Shown: positions 17,003 through 23,707, counted from the first letter of the stretch. The stretch is 40,312 nucleotides of DNA from an uncultured Blautia sp. (GCA_934364795.1 CAKRMK010000032.1:1-40312), one strand, 5' to 3'. Made by a program: numbers and translations. The notes: generated by a model from the sequence alone, not told the origin.

Positions 17003-19213
17003 TTATTTATTAACTGCCTTGTTATAGAGTTTCTTATACGTCTCCCCATGCAGCTTCAAATCATCCTTCGCCGCATGATAAGTCGGTACAATCTCTTCCA
17101 CATAACTTCTGATATCCGGATCATTTCCATAAGCTACCACTGCTAAATTCTCAAGCTGGTGTAAAAATTCATCCGTATCAAACGGAATCGGTTTACCGAT
17201 GTGAATCAGATCATTATCTGTCTTTGTCAGGCCTTCTTCTGCCATCAGCTTCTCTTCATAAAGCTTTTCGCCAGGACGAAGGCCTGTATATTCTACCTTA
17301 ATATCCACATCTGGTGTTAATCCGGACATTTTAATCAGGTTTCTCGCCAGTGTATCAATCTTCACCGGTGCGCCCATATCCAGCACGAAAATCTCTCCGC
17401 CTTTGGCATAGGTTCCAGCCTGAAGTACCAGGCTGACTGCTTCCGGAATGGTCATGAAGTAGCGGATGATGTCCGGGTGGGTGACGGTTACAGGGCCGCC
17501 TTTGGCAATCTGTTTCTTAAACAGCGGGATAACGGAGCCGTTGCTTCCAAGTACATTGCCGAAACGGACTGCCACGAATTCGGTTCTGTGTTTTCTGGCG
17601 CCATCTGCCTGCAGCTTTTCGCTGGCTGCTGCCACCTGGGAGAGGGCTTCTTCACTGTCCTCGTAATGGCTTCCAAGTAATGGAAGCAGATCTTCTCTTC
17701 CATTTTTGCTGATCTTATCCATAGTCTGGATGACCATTTCGCAGAGACGTTTGCTGGCGCCCATGATGTTGGTTGGGTTTACAGCCTTGTCTGTGCTGAT
17801 CAGGACGAAACGCTGGCAGCCATTTTTCAAAGCTGCATGTGCGGTTTTATAGGTTCCCATTACATTGTTTTTGATTGCTTCGCAGGGGCTTGTTTCCATG
17901 AGGGGAACATGCTTGTGTGCTGCGGCGTGGTAAACAATGTCCGGTTTGTAGGTTTCAAATACGTTGTTGATTTTTCTGGTATCGCGGACAGATCCGATGA
18001 GGGCTACCAGATTCAGGTGTGGATAACGGGAACGGAGTTCCTGTTCGATGTCGTAAGCGTTGTTCTCATACACATCGAAGATCACAAGCTGTTTCGGCTC
18101 ATGGGCTGCGATCTGACGGCAAAGCTCACTTCCAAGGGATCCACCACCACCTGTTACCAGAATGGTTTTTCCACTGATGTAATGGAAAATCTCATCCATG
18201 TTTACTTTGATGGGTTCTCTTCCAAGAAGGTCTTCTACTGCAACATCTTTCATTTTGCTTACAGAAACCTCACCGGTTACAAACTGGTAAACACCTGGAA
18301 GGATTTTCATTTCGCATTTTGTTTCTTTGCAGATATTTAAAATATCTCTTTTCTCTGCTGCGGTTGCACTTGGGATTGCCAGAAGAATCTGGTCAACTTT
18401 ATATTTCTGTACATTAAGAAGGATATCCTCACGGCCTCCCACAATGGGAACTCCTTCCATATAACGTCCCCATTTATTTGGATTGTCATCGATGATACAG
18501 CATACTTTGGCTTTCGGCTCTCTGGCACGGTCGATATCCCGCAGGATGATCTGGCCAGCCTGTCCGGCACCAATAAGCATTACATGATGAAGAATCCCTT
18601 CCTCTTCTTTTCTCTGACGGCTTCTTTCCAGAAGGATGAAGCGGTAGGAAAAGCGGACACCTACTACAAGGACAGCCTGTATAATGGCTCCAAACAGGTA
18701 ATAGGACGTTGGCATTCTCTGAATCGTCAGAGTAATTCCAACTGTTTGAAAAATAAAAGTAATAACACTGGAAAATGCCACGCGAAGTAATTCTCCGTAG
18801 CTCGCAAAGCGCCACACACTGTTATAAAGACGAAGTGCCCAGAACACAAAAACAGAGAATATCGTATACCACGGTGCAAATTTCAAAAAGGCGGAAAGAT
18901 ATTCTCCTGGGATCGCGGAATATGTACAGTCAAAGCGGAGCCACAATCCAAGGAAATATGCGGCATTTACTGTGATTACATCATATAAGACCAGAAAAAG
19001 GGCAATTACCTGCCAATGTTCCAGTTTTCTTTTCCGTTGTTCAGCTTTGGTGTTTTTTGTCTGATCGTTTCGTTTATTTTTGTCTACTGACTGATTTTCC
19101 ATTGTACTGACGCTGATATCTTTGTGATAGGAATTGATCCTTGCCAAAGACCATAACAGCAATATGGCAAATAGTAGTATGATGATTCCAACAATAATTA
19201 AAGCAGTTGTCAT
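17003..19213 (-). CDS. Membrane-bound nucleotide-sugar 4,6-dehydratase, first capsule gene
   Basis: The frame stays open to 19438, but the first 75 codons lie in a strongly structured non-coding leader and read unlike protein. I place the start at MTTALIIVG, where the ATG overlaps the TGA of an 18-codon leader frame as ATGA. The product of about 736 residues has an extra N-terminal membrane helix and a Lys-rich linker. Four helices follow (WQVIALFLVLYDVITVNAAYF onward), then HHVMLIGAGQAGQIILRDI, and an SDR domain with TILVTGGGGSLGSEL, AAHKHVPLMETS and STDKAVNPTNIMGASKR. It is the same reaction class as the 13500-15455 product. An insertion of about 40 residues after the MGASKR helix (HYEDSEEALSQVAAASEKLQ) is unusual. 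It is the promoter-proximal capsule gene. Confidence 0.9.
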   Translation of the reverse strand: MTTALIIVGIIILLFAILLLWSLARINSYHKDISVSTMENQSVDKNKRNDQTKNTKAEQRKRKLEHWQVIALFLVLYDVITVNAAYFLGLWLRFDCTYSAIPGEYLSAFLKFAPWYTIFSVFVFWALRLYNSVWRFASYGELLRVAFSSVITFIFQTVGITLTIQRMPTSYYLFGAIIQAVLVVGVRFSYRFILLERSRQRKEEEGILHHVMLIGAGQAGQIILRDIDRAREPKAKVCCIIDDNPNKWGRYMEGVPIVGGREDILLNVQKYKVDQILLAIPSATAAEKRDILNICKETKCEMKILPGVYQFVTGEVSVSKMKDVAVEDLLGREPIKVNMDEIFHYISGKTILVTGGGGSLGSELCRQIAAHEPKQLVIFDVYENNAYDIEQELRSRYPHLNLVALIGSVRDTRKINNVFETYKPDIVYHAAAHKHVPLMETSPCEAIKNNVMGTYKTAHAALKNGCQRFVLISTDKAVNPTNIMGASKRLCEMVIQTMDKISKNGREDLLPLLGSHYEDSEEALSQVAAASEKLQADGARKHRTEFVAVRFGNVLGSNGSVIPLFKKQIAKGGPVTVTHPDIIRYFMTIPEAVSLVLQAGTYAKGGEIFVLDMGAPVKIDTLARNLIKMSGLTPDVDIKVEYTGLRPGEKLYEEKLMAEEGLTKTDNDLIHIGKPIPFDTDEFLHQLENLAVVAYGNDPDIRSYVEEIVPTYHAAKDDLKLHGETYKKLYNKAVNK

Positions 19214-19266
19214 TTCTGATTCATTTGGACAGTCCTGCTGCCCTCTCCCTCCCGTTCTTTTTTCAT
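19210..19266 (-). CDS. Possible 18-codon leader peptide
   Basis: A short frame reads MKKEREGEGSRTVQMNQK and ends with a TGA that overlaps the dehydratase ATG as ATGA. The Shine-Dalgarno context of its own ATG is weak, while its purine-rich middle could serve as a ribosome binding region for the dehydratase. It could couple translation or simply be chance; the overlap with the next start is the only real support. Confidence 0.25.
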   Translation of the reverse strand: MKKEREGEGSRTVQMNQK

Positions 19267-19269
19267 AAC

Positions 19270-19408
19270 TTTGACCACACATCAGCCAGTTTCCTGCCTG
19301 ATTCTTCGGCGACTCCCTGTCAGCTTGGGGAAGTATGGAACCCGCTCCGGCGGTGGTCAGCCGAAAAGCCTGCGTCTGTGGCACAGTCTCTTGTACCGGT
19401 TGCCCGGT
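19270..19408 (-). ncRNA. Strongly structured leader or candidate guide RNA scaffold
   Basis: Read on the minus strand, this GC-rich stretch folds into several clear hairpins. These are ACCGG-GCAA-CCGGT at 19395-19408 with a GNRA loop, CCGC-CGGA-GCGG at 19342-19353, an ACTTCCC/GGGAGT stem at 19312-19334, and an 11-bp stem with one mismatch joining 19360-19370 to 19300-19310. The last is ATCAG-G-CAG-GAAA-CTG-G-CTGAT at 19281-19302, again with a GNRA loop. It starts where the predicted promoter would begin transcription and ends about 60 bases before the first capsule gene. It may be the 5' leader of the capsule operon, or the RNA partner of the TnpB-like protein encoded just upstream, since such RNAs lie 3' of their protein genes. 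I could not match it to a known riboswitch. Confidence 0.55.
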
Positions 19409-19409
19409 T

Positions 19410-19438
19410 TTTATATATAAGGACATTCGTAATGTCAC
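19410..19438 (-). promoter_or_regulatory. Predicted sigma-A promoter of the capsule operon with spacer palindrome
   Basis: The minus strand shows GTGACA (19438-19433), a 17-bp spacer, and TATAAA (19415-19410), each one base from consensus. The spacer and -35 box carry a perfect palindrome GACATT-CGT-AATGTC (19422-19436), a good candidate operator. The predicted start lies near 19402, at or just inside the first leader hairpin. On the plus strand the ACCGG hairpin is followed by T-rich sequence and could also stop opposing transcription. Confidence 0.55.
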
Positions 19439-19477
19439 TTATTAACATGAATTCATTTTGGTTGTCTGTATTTATTT

Positions 19478-20797
19478 TTATCTACTTTTGTAAAAGCTGG
19501 CCTGACATTTCCTGCCAAGGTTTCTGGCATCATTGAGAAAACGATTGCCCTGATGGCCATTTTCACAGATAAATTCATTTCCCTTCCTGCGGATCTTTCC
19601 ACCGCACACAGAGCATTTGTCTTTCAGTCCGTCAGTCCTAGCTTCCAAAACCAACATTCCTTCTGCCCATGCTTTGTACTGCAGGTAGCTTCGGATCCGG
19701 CTGCTTAAATGCAGTGGGGAAAAGTTACCGCTTTTTATCATGACCATTTTGGAATAGTTGGAATCATATTCTGGGAGTACCAGAACTCCTGCCTGATTTT
19801 TTTTGCAAAAATCTACAATCTGGCGGCTGACCTGATGGGCATAATGCTCGGACAGGTTCTTAAGATGCATGTAATATTTCCGGTTTGGCTGGGGACAATT
19901 GTCGTTATCCGTATTCTTGCGGGAGCGCTGGATTTTCTCCATAAGCAGCTTGCAGCGGTGACCATATTCCCTGCCTCCTTTGCTGGCATATACAGCAACC
20001 TGATTGCCTTTCTCATCCAGGATGCAGCTCATTGCGAATGTATCCGTGTTAGTGAAACGGACACTGCAAAGCCGTGTGCCTGCAGCCATTCGTTCTTTGG
20101 CTGTGCGGGCATCGCTGGTTTCCTGTTTCACCGGAATATTCAGCATGTAGAATTTTTCTTCTTTCACCAGGGTAGGTGACATGAGCTGACTGTCTGCTGG
20201 AAAAGAGCGTCCTTTCAGTCGGCAGTCGGTCCAGACCCATTTTTCTCCGTTCCAGAGTTTCAGGCGGATACTCTCATCGGTAAGGTCGGAGTACATTCCT
20301 TTGAAAAAGGTTACTTTGGATTCCACTGTATCGGGAAATTCCAGTGAGTGTTCCTGCTCTTCTGGTGAGGTTTTCTTGGAAATTCTTTGTGGAGTTTCCT
20401 TTGTAGCTTCATTTGGCGTTTCCTTTGGTTTTACCTGGGGCTTTTCCTGTGCTTTTTGGGAAACTGCTTTTCTGGAATTTGGTTCTTCTGCTTTTCCAAG
20501 AATGCTTTTTACTGTGGCGGATGCTTTATTGATGGCAGCCCGTCTTAGGTAGACAGGAACTTTTCCCATTGGAAGAGGATTCACTGGCTCTCTTCCATCC
20601 CGGCCTGCTACAGTCAGAAGCTCAAGACTGCGCTGGATATCAAAAAGGCTGTCGTTCCACAGTTCTTCGTGTTTTTGCAGAAGGTCGTAGTAAAATTCCA
20701 CTACATTCTGAAAGTATTCTTCTGTTCGGTCCAGCCATATGGGCTGGGGGCAAAATAGGCGCATGCGCCAGGTTCGGATGCTGTACCCTGTTTTCAT
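19478..20797 (-). CDS. TnpB-like protein with degenerate RuvC site (nuclease-dead candidate)
   Basis: The protein has 439 residues and the architecture of IS605/IS1341 OrfB (TnpB). There is an N-terminal RTWRMRLFCPQPIWL segment and the family block KVPVYLRRAAINKASATVKSIL (about 79-100). A charged low-complexity linker follows (103-160), then FFKGMYSDL and KLWNGEKWVWTDCRLKGR, RuvC-like parts, and a zinc ribbon with Cys395, Cys398, Cys411 and His415. Active relatives carry Val-Asp-Leu-Gly at RuvC-I; here it is SVRFTNTDTF, with Arg247 at the Asp position. RuvC-II Glu343 (VLPEYDS) remains. At RuvC-III the Asp of the DLNAS-type motif aligns with Phe420 in RFLNDARNLG. So two of three catalytic acids appear lost. 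No TnpA transposase is adjacent. It lies directly upstream of the structured leader and capsule operon, the context expected of an exapted RNA-guided repressor (TldR type) rather than a mobile element. Confidence 0.8.
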   Translation of the reverse strand: MKTGYSIRTWRMRLFCPQPIWLDRTEEYFQNVVEFYYDLLQKHEELWNDSLFDIQRSLELLTVAGRDGREPVNPLPMGKVPVYLRRAAINKASATVKSILGKAEEPNSRKAVSQKAQEKPQVKPKETPNEATKETPQRISKKTSPEEQEHSLEFPDTVESKVTFFKGMYSDLTDESIRLKLWNGEKWVWTDCRLKGRSFPADSQLMSPTLVKEEKFYMLNIPVKQETSDARTAKERMAAGTRLCSVRFTNTDTFAMSCILDEKGNQVAVYASKGGREYGHRCKLLMEKIQRSRKNTDNDNCPQPNRKYYMHLKNLSEHYAHQVSRQIVDFCKKNQAGVLVLPEYDSNYSKMVMIKSGNFSPLHLSSRIRSYLQYKAWAEGMLVLEARTDGLKDKCSVCGGKIRRKGNEFICENGHQGNRFLNDARNLGRKCQASFYKSR

Positions 20798-20825
20798 GGT
20801 TTTCTGTGATTTTTGGTTGAATTTA

Positions 20826-20846
20826 TCGTATTATTTCAGTAATGCG
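20826..20846. repeat. Inverted recombination-site candidate A
   Basis: This 21-bp site contains ATTATTTCAGTAATGCG. It has arms CGTATTA/TAATGCG (one mismatch) around a 6-bp centre TTTCAG, like a tyrosine recombinase core site. The reverse complement occurs at 22438-22458 with a single difference. The two sites enclose the integrase gene, and this copy sits about 30 bp upstream of the TnpB-like start codon. Confidence 0.6.
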
Positions 20847-20970
20847 TATTTATGCTGCAGATATGCAAGAATACAGTACAAACTGGGCTATGACCATGAA
20901 TTTGTACCACTTATTTACTGTTTTGAATAAATTATTGAATGGAAAGAAAGTCAGAATTTTAGATAAAACT

Positions 20971-21020
20971 AAAAAAGACAACCGCCAGGAATTAAAATAA
21001 CTTTCCTGGCAAATTGTCTT
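20971..21020 (-). terminator. Intrinsic terminator after the integrase
   Basis: On the minus strand AAGACAA and GCCAGGAA pair with TTCCTGGC and TTGTCTT (20975-21020), followed by a run of T (plus-strand A at 20971-20976). It lies 43 bp downstream of the integrase stop and should insulate the TnpB-like gene from integrase transcription in the present orientation. Confidence 0.8.
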
Positions 21021-21062
21021 TATTTTGGGGCTTTTGGATGAAAAACGTTGATTCGCTGGCTG

Positions 21063-22205
21063 CTATATTGCCCGCTCCATCATCTGGTTCATATACTGAC
21101 GTTTTGTTTCCGCCTGAATATGCACATACAGATCCAAAGTTGTACGCACGGAAGTATGTCCGAGAATTTCAGAAAGTGATTTAGTATCAAATCCATGTTC
21201 CACCCATCTGCACGAAAACTGATGGCGCAGGGCATGAATTTTCATAGGCGGTATTTCACATTCCTTTAGAAGAGCTGCGTACTTTCGCTGGATAATCCTG
21301 GGTTCCATACATTTTTCGGTTCCGGTAAGAATGTAGCTGTTGCCATCCTTCTGGAATCGTTTTGCATAAAAAAGTAGTTTATCCGGTAAAGGGATTTCCC
21401 GATTCGAATGTTCTGTTTTTGGCGGGCCAATATATAAACATGTTTTGGGAATTTTACCTGTTTTTGGATTTGGAATGTGATCCAGATTTTTAATCCGGAT
21501 GACAGTCCTTTTGATTTGTATTTTGTGCTGGACAAAATCAACATCTTCCCAGCGCAGCCCGCTTAATTCCCCAACTCTGATGCCTGTATGCATACAAAGA
21601 AGCAAACCAAAATGAAATTCGCTGATATTTTCAATAAGAAATTTCTCGAGCTTCTGATAATCTGAAAGAGTCATGATTTTTATTTTCTTTCCGTCTCCGG
21701 CAATGTGAGGATAGTGAATGGGTTCGCTGGTATAAATTCCCTCTTTCGCTGCAAAATTCAGTATATTTCGCAGAACACTTGTAATCACATGGAGCGTTCC
21801 AGCAGAAAATCCCTGTTCCTTTTTCAGAAAAATAAACTGCCGGATTTGCTGATTGGTTAATCTCCGAACCTGAACATTGCCAAATTCCGGAAGAAGCTGA
21901 TTTTTTAAAATTGCTTCATAATTAGAAAAAGTACTGTCCTTGATGGTATAACGAATGCTTTTTTTCCAGTGCTGGGCTACTGTTTCCAGCGTAGCCTGAT
22001 AGGTAAGAGTTCCTGGGGTACGAACGCTTCTGCCATAACCGGGAAGTTCTGCGATTTTACGATTACGTTTGTCCTTGACTTCCCGATAGGAATTTCCATA
22101 AAGAGAACCATAATGTATTTTGCCGTCAGAGTCTCTCCATTTAATATAGCGAGCCTCCCAACGTCCATCTTTCCGTTTGCGGATATTTTCACCTTTTCTG
22201 CACAT
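21063..22205 (-). CDS. Tyrosine recombinase / integrase
   Basis: The protein has 380 residues from the ATG with AAGGAGG five bases upstream (MCRKGENIRKRKDGRW); a longer frame to 22253 lacks such a site. The N-terminal arm-binding region (RKRKDGRWEARYIKWRD) is of the Tn916-Int type. It is followed by an SAM-like core-binding domain (TFSNYEAILKNQLLPEFG) and the catalytic domain with Arg in HTGIRVGELSGL, His-X-X-Arg in HALRHQFSC, the second His in LGHTSVRTT and Tyr in LDLYVH. All catalytic residues are present. It stands alone, without excisionase, replication or conjugation genes. It is enclosed by the inverted sites at 20826 and 22438, suggesting it catalyses inversion of its own segment rather than integration of an element. 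Confidence 0.93.
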   Translation of the reverse strand: MCRKGENIRKRKDGRWEARYIKWRDSDGKIHYGSLYGNSYREVKDKRNRKIAELPGYGRSVRTPGTLTYQATLETVAQHWKKSIRYTIKDSTFSNYEAILKNQLLPEFGNVQVRRLTNQQIRQFIFLKKEQGFSAGTLHVITSVLRNILNFAAKEGIYTSEPIHYPHIAGDGKKIKIMTLSDYQKLEKFLIENISEFHFGLLLCMHTGIRVGELSGLRWEDVDFVQHKIQIKRTVIRIKNLDHIPNPKTGKIPKTCLYIGPPKTEHSNREIPLPDKLLFYAKRFQKDGNSYILTGTEKCMEPRIIQRKYAALLKECEIPPMKIHALRHQFSCRWVEHGFDTKSLSEILGHTSVRTTLDLYVHIQAETKRQYMNQMMERAI

Positions 22206-22360
22206 AGTTGCCTCCTTGTCTGTTGAATATGTACCAATTATTTGACCACGCAAACATTGTATATCGAAAACTAGTCTTTGAAAAAATTATGAGAAAAATA
22301 TAAAATTGGACTTAAATATGGTATATTTCGACAAAAAGACTCTATAGTGGCTATAATTGG

Positions 22361-22389
22361 TTGACTTTCCTACGAAATCGCGATAGAAT
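22361..22389 (+). promoter_or_regulatory. Predicted sigma-A promoter inside the enclosed segment
   Basis: TTGACT at 22361-22366, a 17-bp spacer, and TAGAAT at 22384-22389 are each one base from consensus. It points right, away from the integrase and towards site B, where no gene follows on the plus strand. A second, weaker plus-strand match is TTGAAA-N17-TAAAAT around 22275-22303. After inversion these would point into the TnpB-like gene and the capsule operon. Confidence 0.6.
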
Positions 22390-22437
22390 ATAAAACGACG
22401 ATGGGGAAGTTGAATAAAATAAAGCTTTGTAACCCGT

Positions 22438-22475
22438 CGCATTACTGAAATAATGCGACTTTTATCTTCTTTTTC
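22438..22475 (+). repeat. Inverted recombination-site candidate B, also terminator-like
   Basis: Bases 22438-22458 are the reverse complement of site A with one difference. The arms CGCATTA/TAATGCG are perfect around CTGAAA, and outer bases extend the stem to nine pairs. On the plus strand the hairpin is followed by TTTTATCTTCTTTTTC, so it can also act as a terminator for the promoter at 22361. Confidence 0.6.
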
Positions 22476-22627
22476 TATTTTTATTGTTTCCGGTTATGCG
22501 AATTTTTATGCCTGTATGTAAAGAGGCTTTGGATAACGGTTCTCTTTGAACCGAACTTTCTTAACAAACCTGCTAATATAGGAAAGGCCGGGAGTCAGCA
22601 GATGTCTGATTTCCCGGCTCTTTTTTA
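22476..22627 (+). terminator. Non-coding interval ending in a plus-strand terminator
   Basis: No open frame of note is present. A GGTTC-TCTTT-GAACC hairpin occurs near 22538-22552. A long stem starting GCCGGGA and closing TCCCGGC (22587-22618) is followed by TCTTTTTT, a clear plus-strand intrinsic terminator. Together with the plus promoter at 22361 this could delimit a small transcript of about 230 bases. On the minus strand the same hairpin has only a weak T tract but may still help to end the rpn transcript. Confidence 0.6.
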
Positions 22628-22650
22628 TTCAAATTTACTTGAGATTTTTT

Positions 22651-22869
22651 TTACTTAATACCAAACTCCTTATACAACAGCTCCCGAAAAACAGGATCAT
22701 CCGTTGCACGCTGTAAATCATCAATACGGTTCGCAGAATACAGACATTTAATCAATGCCCATGCTTTTTTCTTACCTTGCTGAATTCCCTGTTGTATTCC
22801 TTGCTGTATTCCTTGTTGCATTCCTTGCTGTATTCCATCCTCCATAATCATCTGTCCCAATCTGGTCAT
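22651..22869 (-). CDS. Free-standing copy of the Rpn C-terminal tail
   Basis: The 72-residue frame starts MTRLGQMIMEDGIQQGMQQG at an ATG with GAGG eight bases upstream, 10 bp after the stop of the full-length rpn gene. It repeats the C-terminal 60 residues of that protein, through SANRIDDLQRA and ending in EFGIK. It carries an expanded run of Gly-Ile-Gln-Gln units. The two copies are offset by 193 bp, so this arose by tandem duplication of the gene's 3' end. If translated it would be a short, nuclease-free version of the tail, resembling the internally started short form of the Rpn family. An upstream extension of the frame to 22953 is shadow sequence. Confidence 0.6.
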   Translation of the reverse strand: MTRLGQMIMEDGIQQGMQQGIQQGIQQGIQQGKKKAWALIKCLYSANRIDDLQRATDDPVFRELLYKEFGIK

Positions 22870-22879
22870 TGTCACTACC

Positions 22880-23062
22880 TCACTTGATTCCAAATTCTTC
22901 CAGCAATTGTTTCTGATAGGCTGGATCATCAATTGCACGCTGCAGATCATCAATACGGTTCGCAGAATACAAGCATTTATTTAATGTCCATATTTTCTTT
23001 TCGCCTTGTTGCATCCCCTTCTGTATTCCATCTTCCATAATCATCTGTCCCAATCTGGTCAT
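22880..23062 (-). CDS. Internal short form of Rpn (intragenic start)
   Basis: Within the full-length gene, codon 216 is an ATG preceded by a perfect AAGGAGG (plus 23071-23077) at eight bases spacing. It would give a 60-residue product, MTRLGQM to EFGIK. In the E. coli Rpn family an internally initiated C-terminal product is known to block the nuclease form, so this site has a precedent. That the site is used here is inference from the ribosome binding site. Confidence 0.5.
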   Translation of the reverse strand: MTRLGQMIMEDGIQKGMQQGEKKIWTLNKCLYSANRIDDLQRAIDDPAYQKQLLEEFGIK

Positions 23063-23707
23063 TGTCACTACCTCCTTGATTTCATCCAGCTCATTTCCAC
23101 TTAAGAACTTGTCTGCCAGTGCGTACAGCATGGCTGTCACTTTCCCTGATGTTTCAGTATGTTCATCTTTTGCCAGAAGCATGCTTTCTCTAATTTTGTC
23201 CTTCCTGCTCATCTCGCCACCCATAAGTGGTGTCAGACTAAGCCAGGCAAAATCATCTTCTGTAAGAGACTGTCCTGCCTTTTTCTTAACTTTCATTTCC
23301 TCGATGATAACATCCGCATTCCTTTCTCCCATATAAACAGGAATTACCCGGTATGTATAGGCTCCACAATCCAGTTCGCCTTTCGTCACTTTAATTCCAC
23401 CGGTATAGATCACATAAGTGATTACTTTCATACCCGTATTATGAGAAAATAATGCTTCATAGGAATGAAATCTTCGTAAATCTGTAGCTTCCGAGGTATT
23501 AGTAGTCTGAAACTCAATATGAATGTAAAGGCGATCCGTAGTTTTAAAAGTAAAATCCATGTACAATTCATTAATGGTCAGTTCTACAAGTTCTGTTGGT
23601 GCTATTTCCTCATATGCATAATTAATTCCGATCATCTTTAGTATATGCTCCCGAAAATATTCTACTCCCATTTTCAGAATAGCGTCTTCGTGTTTCGTAT
23701 TTGCCAT
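22880..23707 (-). CDS. Rpn family recombination-promoting nuclease / PD-(D/E)XK transposase-like
   Basis: The protein has 275 residues, with the start fixed by AAGGAG. The N-terminal PD-(D/E)XK nuclease domain shows Asp51 in ELYMDFTF and Glu65-X-Gln67 in IHIEFQTTN. The middle segment DDFAWLSLTPLMGG is typical of this family in Clostridia. The C-terminal tail has MEDGIQKGMQQG repeats and a helical end. E. coli relatives act in recombination and phage defence. The gene ends 10 bp before a duplicated tail frame. An internal start within the gene is listed separately. Many such genes occur in Lachnospiraceae genomes, so its position beside the integrase may be incidental. Confidence 0.85.
   Translation of the reverse strand: MANTKHEDAILKMGVEYFREHILKMIGINYAYEEIAPTELVELTINELYMDFTFKTTDRLYIHIEFQTTNTSEATDLRRFHSYEALFSHNTGMKVITYVIYTGGIKVTKGELDCGAYTYRVIPVYMGERNADVIIEEMKVKKKAGQSLTEDDFAWLSLTPLMGGEMSRKDKIRESMLLAKDEHTETSGKVTAMLYALADKFLSGNELDEIKEVVTMTRLGQMIMEDGIQKGMQQGEKKIWTLNKCLYSANRIDDLQRAIDDPAYQKQLLEEFGIK

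Noticed and set aside
19260..19408. Known riboswitch classes (cobalamin, c-di-GMP-I, c-di-AMP, guanidine) for the structured leader
   Set aside because: None of the conserved core motifs of these classes could be matched in order; only general hairpins are visible.
17488..19975. Several plus- and minus-strand frames of 66-167 codons inside the first dehydratase and its leader
   Set aside because: They lie within the strongly coding dehydratase frame or the structured leader and lack ribosome binding sites; shadows.
19478..22458. Reading the TnpB-like gene plus integrase as one complete mobile element
   Set aside because: No TnpA, excisionase or mobility genes are present, the TnpB-like protein lacks catalytic acids, and the inverted sites enclose only the integrase.
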